Shown here one piece after another: positions 1 through 5,665 of a DNA stretch of 7,528 nt; position 1 is the stretch's first letter; each line of letters starts with the position of its first letter. The notes beneath the pieces were generated by a model. It was not told where the DNA came from and ran no database searches. It saw only the letters and a list, made by a program, of their open reading frames with translations. Source of the DNA: UBA6115 sp012514225 (GTDB taxonomy: Bacteria; Bacillota; Clostridia; Christensenellales; Aristaeellaceae). The stretch spans positions 1 through 7,528 of the forward strand of contig DAIOLC010000062.1 in the NCBI GenBank assembly GCA_036756425.1. The letters run 5' to 3'. The position numbers and the translations under genes were made by a program.

Positions 1-1178
1 CGCCGGACGGGTACAGCTCGGAGCAGGCAGAGGGAACGAACGACTTCACGAACACGGCGGACGAGACGGAAGCCTCCTTCACGAAGGCCTGGGAGACCAT
101 TGACGGAGAGACGATCCCGACAGTGACCTTCAACCTGATCCGCTGGATTGACGGCGTGCGCGACACGGCGAACGACCCGTATGACAGCTACGACCTGCCC
201 AACACAGAGACGAGCCACACCTTCACAGGGCTGCCGACCTACAGCAGCACGGGCGCGGCCTACACCTACACGGTAGAGGAAGAGACGCCGGACGGGTACA
301 GCTCGGAGCAGGCAGAGGGAACGAACGACTTCACGAACACAGCGGACGAGACGGAAGCCTCCTTCACGAAGGCCTGGGAGACCATTGACGGAGAGACGAT
401 CCCGACAGTGACCTTCAACCTGATCCGCTGGATCGACGGCGTGCGCGACACGGCGAACGAACCGTATGCCAGCTACGACCTGCCCAACACGGAGACGAGC
501 CACACCTTCACAGGGCTGCCGACTTACAGCAGCACGGGCGCGGCCTACACCTACACGGTGGAGGAAGTGACCCCCGCGGGCTACACGAGCGTCGAGGGCA
601 CGGACAACGCGTTCGAGAACACGGCGGACGAGACGGAAGCCTCCTTCACGAAGGCCTGGAACCTAGTGGACGGCGAGACGGCGCCTGACGTGGTGTTCAA
701 CCTGGTCCGCTCCGTGAACGGCGCCGCGGTCGAGCCGAACCCGTACAAGACCTACACGCTGCAAAGCGGCGAGACGGGCTACACCTTCACGGGGCTTCCG
801 ACGCACAACAGCGCCGGAGCCGCGTACACCTACGACGTGCAGGAAGCGACCCCCGCGGGCTACACGAGCGCCGAAGGCGCGGACAACGCGTTCGAGAACA
901 CGGCGGACACGATTGACGTCCCCTTCACGAAGACCTGGCTCTTGAACGGTCCCATCGCACCGCCGGACGTGGTGTTCAACCTGATTCGCTCCGTGAACGG
1001 CACCGCGGTCGAGCCGAACCCGTACAGGACCTACACGCTGGTCAGCGGCGAGACGGGCTACACCTTCACGGGCCTGCCGACGCACAACAGCGCCGGGGAC
1101 GCCTATGAGTACGAGGTCGAGGAAGTCGAAATCACCGGCTATGACAGTGTGAGGGGCGACAACAACGACTTTACCAAC
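1..1178 (+). repeat. Tandem ~285-bp repeats encoding CnaB-like units
   Basis: The block 1-285 recurs at 286-570 with only eight mismatches by eye, and the mismatches cause just three residue changes (D to E, D to A, E to V). The following units at 621-899 and 900-1178 keep the protein pattern but are shorter (93 codons) and clearly diverged in DNA. The array therefore has a young, homogenised 5' side and an older 3' side. It continues past the left edge, so the copy number is unknown and short-read assembly could have collapsed or expanded it. Confidence 0.92.
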
Positions 1179-2267
1179 ACTTCCCAGGTCGCGGCCCTGA
1201 CGGTTCAGAAACTCGTCACCGGCACTTCGCTGACCATTGGGGAATTCACCTTCGAGATTGTCTTCAACAACAATCCGGAGACCGCCGAAACCTTCACCCT
1301 TGCCCACGGGGAAAGCAAGGTATTCCCCGCTCTGCCCTACGGGATGGCCTACGCGATCACGGAAGTCCAGCCTGAGAACCACGTAGTTGTCTATGACGGA
1401 CTGGAGACGGGCACGATGCTGGGCGAGGACGTTACCACGGTTGTCACCAACCAGTATCGCGGAACGGGCGAGTTCGACGTGGACATCGGCCTGAACCCGA
1501 CAAAGGTTCTGACCGGCAGGGCGCTTGCCGCGGGCGAGTTCGGCTTCGAGCTGAGGATGGACGGGGCAGTGCTCCTGACGGCGTACAACACGCCGGACGG
1601 CAACATCCCCTTCACGCCGCTGGCTTACACCGAGGCGGACATCGACCAGAGCTACACCTACACCATCAACGAAATCATCCCCGCGGACGCCGAAAAGGAA
1701 ACCGGGATGACCTACGACGGGATGGTGCTGACGTTCACGGTGAACGTCAGCGACCTGGGCGGCGGCGAGCTGGGCGCGGAATTGGATACCCAGCCTGCGG
1801 ACACGGTCTTCAACAACGTGTACGAGGCGGACGGCACCGTGAACATCGAAACGACCGTCAACCCGACCAAGTCCCTGACAGGGCGCGCGCTTGCGGCCGG
1901 CGAGTTCACCTTCGAGCTCCGCCAGGACGGCGCGGTGCTGCAGCGGGCAAGCAACGATGCGCAAGGCAACATCCTCTTCGCTCCGCTGGTCTACACGGAG
2001 GCGGATATCGGACAGACCTACGCCTACACCATCGTTGAGATTCCTGGCGCGGAAGAAAACATGACCTACTCTGACATGGCGCTGAACTTCTCGGTCAGCG
2101 TAGAGGACGCGGGGGACGGGGAACTGGATCTCACCACGGTTGTTCCCGCCAACGTCATCTTCTACAACGTCTTTGAGGAGCCGGACGAGCCCGTGCCGCC
2201 GGTCGTGCCGGTACCCAACTTCGACCTTGGCGTTGTCACCAGCAACGTAGGGGACTGCCTGGAGTAA
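1..2267 (+). CDS. Repetitive CnaB/FctA isopeptide-domain surface protein, 3' part
   Basis: The reading frame is open from the left edge (first full codon at 3), so the true start and signal peptide lie outside; 754 residues are visible. An in-frame GTG at 123 is internal to a repeat and is not the start. In order there are the tail of one CnaB-like unit (3-53), four CnaB-like units (54-338, 339-620, 621-899, 900-1178), a diverged CnaB-like domain (1179-1460) and two longer FctA/Spy0128-like pilin domains (about 1461-1826 and 1827-2186) marked by PTK.LTGRALAAGEF and closing F.N.[YF]. Each complete domain keeps a Lys in its first strand (FTKAW, VQKLV, PTK), a central Glu (V.E..P.GY or similar) and a late Asn (FTN, FEN, TNQY, NNVY, YNVF). 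In known CnaB and pilin families this triad forms a Lys-Asn isopeptide bond. A Pro-rich tail ends in GDCLE with no LPXTG, hydrophobic anchor or basic tail. The likely role is a surface or secreted adhesin or stalk; the ligand is unknown. Confidence 0.88.
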   Translation, partial: PDGYSSEQAEGTNDFTNTADETEASFTKAWETIDGETIPTVTFNLIRWIDGVRDTANDPYDSYDLPNTETSHTFTGLPTYSSTGAAYTYTVEEETPDGYSSEQAEGTNDFTNTADETEASFTKAWETIDGETIPTVTFNLIRWIDGVRDTANEPYASYDLPNTETSHTFTGLPTYSSTGAAYTYTVEEVTPAGYTSVEGTDNAFENTADETEASFTKAWNLVDGETAPDVVFNLVRSVNGAAVEPNPYKTYTLQSGETGYTFTGLPTHNSAGAAYTYDVQEATPAGYTSAEGADNAFENTADTIDVPFTKTWLLNGPIAPPDVVFNLIRSVNGTAVEPNPYRTYTLVSGETGYTFTGLPTHNSAGDAYEYEVEEVEITGYDSVRGDNNDFTNTSQVAALTVQKLVTGTSLTIGEFTFEIVFNNNPETAETFTLAHGESKVFPALPYGMAYAITEVQPENHVVVYDGLETGTMLGEDVTTVVTNQYRGTGEFDVDIGLNPTKVLTGRALAAGEFGFELRMDGAVLLTAYNTPDGNIPFTPLAYTEADIDQSYTYTINEIIPADAEKETGMTYDGMVLTFTVNVSDLGGGELGAELDTQPADTVFNNVYEADGTVNIETTVNPTKSLTGRALAAGEFTFELRQDGAVLQRASNDAQGNILFAPLVYTEADIGQTYAYTIVEIPGAEENMTYSDMALNFSVSVEDAGDGELDLTTVVPANVIFYNVFEEPDEPVPPVVPVPNFDLGVVTSNVGDCLE
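1461..2186 (+). repeat. Two tandem FctA/pilin-type domain repeats (366-bp period)
   Basis: Two copies of a longer domain lie in the same frame as the upstream repeats. The putative isopeptide Lys codons are at 1503-1505 and 1869-1871, 366 nt (122 codons) apart. Both copies share NPTK.LTGRALAAGEF.FEL near the start, YTEADI..[ST]Y.YTI.EI in the middle and F.NV[YF]E at the end. DNA identity is visible but moderate, so this duplication is older than that of the first CnaB units. The match to streptococcal-type pilin isopeptide-linkage domains is by motif recognition only. Confidence 0.75.
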
Positions 2268-2276
2268 ACACTAAAC

Positions 2277-2315
2277 GGATACCGGCGCGCTCATGCGCCG
2301 GTATCCCCCCCTTTT
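2277..2315 (+). terminator. Hairpin after the surface-protein gene, possible leaky terminator
   Basis: A perfect 12-bp stem (2277-2288 with 2295-2306) closes a 6-nt loop, 9 nt after the stop codon. It is followed by a run of C and only four T (2312-2315), not the usual long T tract, so termination may be incomplete. It sits between two co-directional genes 73 nt apart and could be an attenuator or an mRNA-processing and stability element. Confidence 0.6.
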
Positions 2316-2328
2316 CACGCTTAAAGGC

Positions 2329-2335
2329 AAAGGAG
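2329..2335 (+). promoter_or_regulatory. Ribosome binding site fixing the ATG at 2341
   Basis: AAAGGAG lies 5 nt before the ATG at 2341. An alternative in-frame ATG at 2293 falls inside the terminator-like hairpin and has no such site. The 2341 start also puts a signal peptide exactly at the N-terminus. Confidence 0.85.
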
Positions 2336-2340
2336 TTAAC

Positions 2341-4173
2341 ATGAAAAGAAACCTCGCAGTCCTCGCAGCGCTTGTGATGATTCTCTCGCTCGCCGCCGGC
2401 GCGTACGCGCAGGAGGCCCAGCCGGAACAGCGGCAAAACGCCGACACGCTGGTCGTCGGGCACACGACCATGCTGAGCGGCAACTTCTTTTCCGAGCTTT
2501 GGGGCAACAACACGGCGGACATCGACGTGCGCAGCCTCATCCATGAGTATCCGCTGATCGCCTGGACAAACAACGGGGAATACCAGGTCAACGGCAGCGT
2601 GGTCCGGGCGCTGGAAACGACCACGGCGGTCAGCGGGGACCGAACCTACACGGTCACCCTTCATGAAGACCTGCGCTACAGCGATGGCTCCGCCATCACG
2701 GCAAAGGATTTTGTCTTTAACTTCCTGCTGATGTCCTCACCCCAGATTCGGGAGCTCAGCGGCCTGACGGTCACGAAGGACTACATCCTGGGCTTTGCGG
2801 AGTACACCTCGGAAACAAGCCCTTTCTTCTCCGGCATCCGCTTGCTGGATGAGCTGAGCTTCTCCGTAACTGTCACCGCGGAGAACCTTCCCTATTACTT
2901 TGAGCTCAGCTATATCAACAACTATCCCCTGCCATACAAGGTGCTGGTTCCCGGCTCCGATATCGCGGACGACGGCACGGGCGCCTACATCGTCGGTGAC
3001 TTTACGGCCGAAACCCTCCGTGAAACCCTCTTAAACCCGCAGACCGGCTACATTTCCCATCCCACGGTCACATCCGGCCCCTACAAGCTGGTGCGCTACG
3101 AAAGCGTAGCCCGGGAAGCGGAATTCGAGCTGAACACCTACTACAAGGGCAACTACGAAGGCCAGGTGCCCGTCATCCCGAAGCTTCTCTTCCGTGAAAT
3201 CAAGAACGAAAACATTGTCAGCGAGCTGGCAGAGGGCAAGGTCGACCTGATCAACAAGGTCAGCGACGGTACGGTCATCGACGCCGGCATCGCGATGGCG
3301 GGCGAGGGCGGGTACACGGCGACGCCCTATCCGCGCACCGGCGCCGGCTTCCTGGTGATTGCCGCGGAGAAGGACATCACCGCTTCCGTCACATTCCGTC
3401 AGGCCCTTGCATACAGCCTGGACTATGAAGTGCTGCCGCGTGATTTCCTGAAGGGGCATGGGGAGCGCATCTACGGGTACTACGGCCTGAGCCAGTGGAT
3501 GGCGACAGAAATGAAGCCCGAGCTGGCCAGGATGCAGCCCTATGAGCTGAACCTCGAAAAGGCGGCCGAGCTGCTGGCAGAAGACGGATGGACGCTGGAC
3601 GCCAGCGGCGCCCCCTATGATTCGCAGTCGGGTACGCTCAGGCACAAGCAGTTTGGCAACGCATACCTGCCGCTTTCACTCACCATGGCGGTGACGGAAA
3701 GCAACGCCGCCGCGGACATGGTGGCGGCAATGCTGAAGAACAGCCTGGAGCAGCTGGGAGGAGAGCTCAAAACGGTGCGCCTGCCCCTCGACGCGGCGCT
3801 GCGCCAGTACTACCGCCAGGATGCCAGGCAGTTTGACGTCCTTTTCATGGGGACCAACTTCACCTACCTCTTTGACCCGTCCAACACCTTCCTGGTCGGC
3901 GATCAATACCAGGGGACAATGAACACCTCCGGCGTCCAGGACGATAAACTGGCAGAACTGGCGAAGGCCATCACGGAGGACCAGCCTGGCAACCGCTTCG
4001 CCTACCTTGGTCGTTGGATGGATTTCCAGCGGTACTGGTCGGAGGTTCTCCCGATGATACCGCTGTACGGGAACACGTACTACGACCTGTACACCAACGC
4101 GCTGGCGGGTTACTTCCCGCAGTTCTACTGGAACTGGGGCACCGCGGTCCTCTACGCCGCGCTCAACCGATAA
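2341..4173 (+). CDS. ABC transporter solute-binding protein, family 5 (oligopeptide type)
   Basis: This 610-residue protein is expected to capture a peptide-like or other solute outside the membrane and hand it to an ABC permease. Residues 1-23 are a signal peptide (MKRN, hydrophobic core, AYA before Gln24) fitting signal peptidase I; there is no lipobox Cys. Family 5 marks follow: YSDGSAITAKDFVFNF near residue 112, TSGPYKLVRYE near 243 and FRQALAYSLDYE near 352, all typical of OppA/DppA-like proteins (SBP_bac_5). The size is slightly above the usual 500-600 residues. The ATG at 2341 was chosen for its AAAGGAG site. No permease or ATPase gene follows; the next gene is convergent, so the protein must work with a transporter encoded elsewhere or act as a stand-alone receptor. 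No promoter is visible in the 73-nt gap after the surface-protein gene, so readthrough is possible. The ligand cannot be told from sequence. Confidence 0.93.
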   Translation: MKRNLAVLAALVMILSLAAGAYAQEAQPEQRQNADTLVVGHTTMLSGNFFSELWGNNTADIDVRSLIHEYPLIAWTNNGEYQVNGSVVRALETTTAVSGDRTYTVTLHEDLRYSDGSAITAKDFVFNFLLMSSPQIRELSGLTVTKDYILGFAEYTSETSPFFSGIRLLDELSFSVTVTAENLPYYFELSYINNYPLPYKVLVPGSDIADDGTGAYIVGDFTAETLRETLLNPQTGYISHPTVTSGPYKLVRYESVAREAEFELNTYYKGNYEGQVPVIPKLLFREIKNENIVSELAEGKVDLINKVSDGTVIDAGIAMAGEGGYTATPYPRTGAGFLVIAAEKDITASVTFRQALAYSLDYEVLPRDFLKGHGERIYGYYGLSQWMATEMKPELARMQPYELNLEKAAELLAEDGWTLDASGAPYDSQSGTLRHKQFGNAYLPLSLTMAVTESNAAADMVAAMLKNSLEQLGGELKTVRLPLDAALRQYYRQDARQFDVLFMGTNFTYLFDPSNTFLVGDQYQGTMNTSGVQDDKLAELAKAITEDQPGNRFAYLGRWMDFQRYWSEVLPMIPLYGNTYYDLYTNALAGYFPQFYWNWGTAVLYAALNR

Positions 4174-4240
4174 GGCCGCCGGCGGAGACACCCGTACCTC
4201 TCCAATCGAGGAATCGTCCGCAGGCCCCCTTCGACAAGCA

Positions 4241-4273
4241 GAAGCGCCCCTTCCATCCCGGGAGGGGCGCTTC
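4241..4273. terminator. Bidirectional terminator-like hairpin between convergent genes
   Basis: A 14-bp stem with one G-T pair (4241-4254 with 4260-4273) closes a 5-nt loop. It lies between the stop of the family 5 binding protein (4173) and the stop of the LacI-type gene (4306, minus). T-rich tails are weak on both sides (TTCCTAGT on plus, CTTCTGCTTGT on minus). The position between convergent genes supports shared use by both. Confidence 0.7.
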
Positions 4274-4305
4274 CTAGTATATACGTTGTCCGGGCGCCTG
4301 CCCGC

Positions 4306-5370
4306 TCAGCCGAGCCTCCGCACGGACTCGCGGACGATCAGCTCCGGCTTCATCGACAGCGGGTTGTTGAGAATCTCCCGGTCTTCCTCGTCCATGTGGA
4401 TGACCAGCTGGGCGGCGCGCTGGGCGAGCATCCCCGCGGAGGTGTCCACCGTCGTCAGCCGGGGGAAGGTGATGTTGTTCAGGGGGATGTTGTCAATCCC
4501 CACGACGGAAATGTTGTTGGGCACGTGCGCCCCCGCGGCCTTCAGCCCCGACATCACGCCGAACGCCATCATGTCGTTCTGACAGACAATCCCGGTATAA
4601 CGGTTGGGATGCTGCAGCACCTTCTCGACCAGCGAATAACCGGCTTCCAGCTCATACAGCCCGCCCGTTGCCTCGGATTCCTCGCCCGCCATGAAGATGT
4701 TCTCGAAGGAAAAGGGCAGCGCGTGCTTCTCGATCGCAAACCTACAGCCGTCCAGGGTCAGCCGCCGGCTCTGGTAATGCTTCAGGGGCGTCGTGATGAA
4801 GGCGATGGAGCGGTGCCCCTGGGACAGCAGGTGCTCCGTCGCGATGCGGCCGGCCTCGAAACGGTTGACCTTCGCGTTGAGCACGTCGGGATGGTCCGGA
4901 AAGTTGGACTCGAACACGCAGGCGAAACCGCCCAGGTCCAGGTACTGCCGCAGCGTCTCCGGAGAATCGTCCACGGACATCAGCAGCAGGGAGCCAATCT
5001 TCTTCTGGATCAGGCTGTTGATCAGCTGCCGCTCCAGCTCGGGGCTGCGGTGGGAGTTCATGATGAAGGTGGCGTGCCCCTCCCGGTTGGCCACCTGCTC
5101 GATGCCCGAGATGAACTGCAGGTAGCTGGGGTTCTGGAAGGTGGGCACAATCACCCCCAGGAAGGGGTTCTGCTCCGTCACCAGCATCCGCTTCTTCAGA
5201 TTATCGGAATAACCCAGTTTGGCAGCCGCGTTCAGGATGCGGGTCCTCATGTTGGAGCTGACCGGGTACTTGCTCGCGCTGAGCACTCGCGAGGCGGTGG
5301 CTACGGAGCAACCCGCCTCGTTGGCCACGTCCGCGATGGTCAGGCCGTTACCGTTTCTTTCTCTTTCCAC
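4306..5370 (-). CDS. LacI-family transcriptional regulator
   Basis: This 354-residue DNA-binding regulator of the LacI/GalR family is expected to bind a small effector, usually a sugar, and to repress or activate a nearby operon. Residues about 10-55 form the LacI helix-turn-helix (LTIADVANEAGCSVATASRVLS, then VS..MR.RIL.AA..LGY), followed by a linker. From about residue 68 (NPFLGVIVPTFQNPSYLQFISGIEQ) comes the periplasmic-binding-protein-like effector domain, including TEHLLSQGHRSIAFI, CQNDMMAFGVMSGLKAAG and VVGIDNIPLNNITFPRLTTVD, all classic for the family. The start taken is GTG at 5370; a GAAAGG lies 14 nt upstream, which is long, and an in-frame ATT at 5376 would have 8-nt spacing. The gene is divergent from the AfuA-like binding protein at 5666, which is the likeliest target, along with its own promoter. 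The effector is unknown. Confidence 0.95.
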   Translation of the reverse strand: MERERNGNGLTIADVANEAGCSVATASRVLSASKYPVSSNMRTRILNAAAKLGYSDNLKKRMLVTEQNPFLGVIVPTFQNPSYLQFISGIEQVANREGHATFIMNSHRSPELERQLINSLIQKKIGSLLLMSVDDSPETLRQYLDLGGFACVFESNFPDHPDVLNAKVNRFEAGRIATEHLLSQGHRSIAFITTPLKHYQSRRLTLDGCRFAIEKHALPFSFENIFMAGEESEATGGLYELEAGYSLVEKVLQHPNRYTGIVCQNDMMAFGVMSGLKAAGAHVPNNISVVGIDNIPLNNITFPRLTTVDTSAGMLAQRAAQLVIHMDEEDREILNNPLSMKPELIVRESVRRLG

Positions 5371-5384
5371 TGGAATGTCGTCTG

Positions 5385-5390
5385 CCTTTC
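5385..5390 (-). promoter_or_regulatory. Probable ribosome binding site of the LacI-type gene
   Basis: On the minus strand GAAAGG is the only purine-rich Shine-Dalgarno-like stretch upstream of the gene. It is 14 nt from the GTG at 5370 but 8 nt from an in-frame ATT at 5376. An in-frame TGA just upstream excludes any further extension, so the start must be one of these two codons. Confidence 0.5.
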
Positions 5391-5413
5391 TTCAGCACCG
5401 GGGGGCTGATAGT

Positions 5414-5442
5414 AATATATCACCGATTCCGGAAAATAGCAA
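5414..5442 (-). promoter_or_regulatory. Sigma-A-type promoter of the LacI-type gene
   Basis: On the minus strand TTGCTA (-35, 5442-5437) and TATATT (-10, 5419-5414) are separated by exactly 17 bp. They match 4/6 and 5/6 of the consensus, with A/T-rich DNA upstream that could be an UP-like element. Transcription would start near 5407, giving a leader of about 37 nt before the GTG. Confidence 0.72.
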
Positions 5443-5450
5443 CGTTTTTA
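5437..5450. promoter_or_regulatory. Candidate LacI-type operator over the -35 of the regulator promoter
   Basis: TAGCAACGTTTTTA is an imperfect palindrome (5 of 7 pairs) centred on CG, the usual centre of LacI-family operators. It overlaps the -35 box of the regulator's own promoter, as expected for autorepression. The AACGTT core recurs at 5602-5607 downstream of the divergent promoter. This is inference; no binding data. Confidence 0.35.
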
Positions 5451-5452
5451 TG

Positions 5453-5464
5453 TTTCTTAAGAAA
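5453..5464. promoter_or_regulatory. 12-bp perfect palindrome in the divergent region
   Basis: TTTCTTAAGAAA is a perfect palindrome 11 bp upstream of the -35 of the LacI-type promoter and about 80 bp upstream of the -35 of the divergent one. It could be a protein-binding site or just part of the A/T-rich upstream element. Confidence 0.3.
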
Positions 5465-5545
5465 AAATTCTGAAGAGATGCATGAAATGGGCAGAAACAG
5501 GCACAGAGAGAGCATCCAGGGCAGATAATAATTATGATTATACTG

Positions 5546-5574
5546 TTTACAAACCCGTTTGGGCGGGATATACT
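5546..5574 (+). promoter_or_regulatory. Sigma-A-type promoter of the AfuA-like binding-protein gene
   Basis: TTTACA (5546-5551) and TATACT (5569-5574) each match 5/6 of the consensus and have an exact 17-bp spacer. The predicted start near 5581 gives a leader of about 85 nt before the ATG at 5666. The promoter faces away from the LacI-type gene. Confidence 0.82.
5550..5561. promoter_or_regulatory. Candidate operator within the plus promoter
   Basis: CAAACCCGTTTG pairs at 5 of 6 positions as an inverted repeat and lies at the end of the -35 box and the start of the spacer, where a bound repressor would block polymerase. Its centre is CC, not the CG typical of LacI operators, so the assignment is tentative. 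Confidence 0.35.
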
Positions 5575-5584
5575 CACTCTGCAG

Positions 5585-5612
5585 CCGGGAAAGAAACCGA
5601 AAACGTTCCCGG
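5585..5612 (+). promoter_or_regulatory. 5'-leader inverted repeat containing a second AACGTT core
   Basis: CCGGGAA (5585-5591) and TTCCCGG (5606-5612) are perfect 7-bp inverted arms around a 14-nt loop. They begin only a few nt after the predicted transcription start. The right arm overlaps AACGTT (5602-5607), the same core as in the site at 5437-5450. It may be a stabilising 5' hairpin in the mRNA, a DNA operator, or both. Confidence 0.4.
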
Positions 5613-5651
5613 AAGGAAGCAAGAACAAACGGCAGACGCCGGAAGAAGTTT

Positions 5652-5660
5652 GGAAGGAAG
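5652..5660 (+). promoter_or_regulatory. Ribosome binding site fixing the ATG at 5666
   Basis: GGAAGGAAG lies 5 nt before the ATG at 5666. The frame is open upstream to 5534, but that ATG is upstream of the -10 box and would add an unlikely extension before the signal peptide. Confidence 0.8.
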
Positions 5661-5665
5661 AAACC

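Noticed and set aside
663..1964. 433-codon minus-strand open frame opposite the surface-protein gene
   Set aside because: It is a shadow of a GC-rich repetitive gene: Arg/Val/Gly-rich without a family match, while the plus strand has clear CnaB/FctA motifs.
2293..2340. ATG at 2293 as the start of the family 5 binding protein
   Set aside because: It lies inside the terminator-like hairpin, has no ribosome binding site and would bury the signal peptide behind 16 residues.
4396..5409. 337-codon plus-strand open frame opposite the LacI-type gene
   Set aside because: The minus strand encodes unmistakable LacI motifs; the plus frame is the usual GC-rich antisense shadow.
5371..5665. CRISPR array, tRNA or riboswitch in the intergenic regions
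   Set aside because: No regularly spaced short repeats, no cloverleaf and no recognisable riboswitch core; the inverted repeats fit operators or simple hairpins better.
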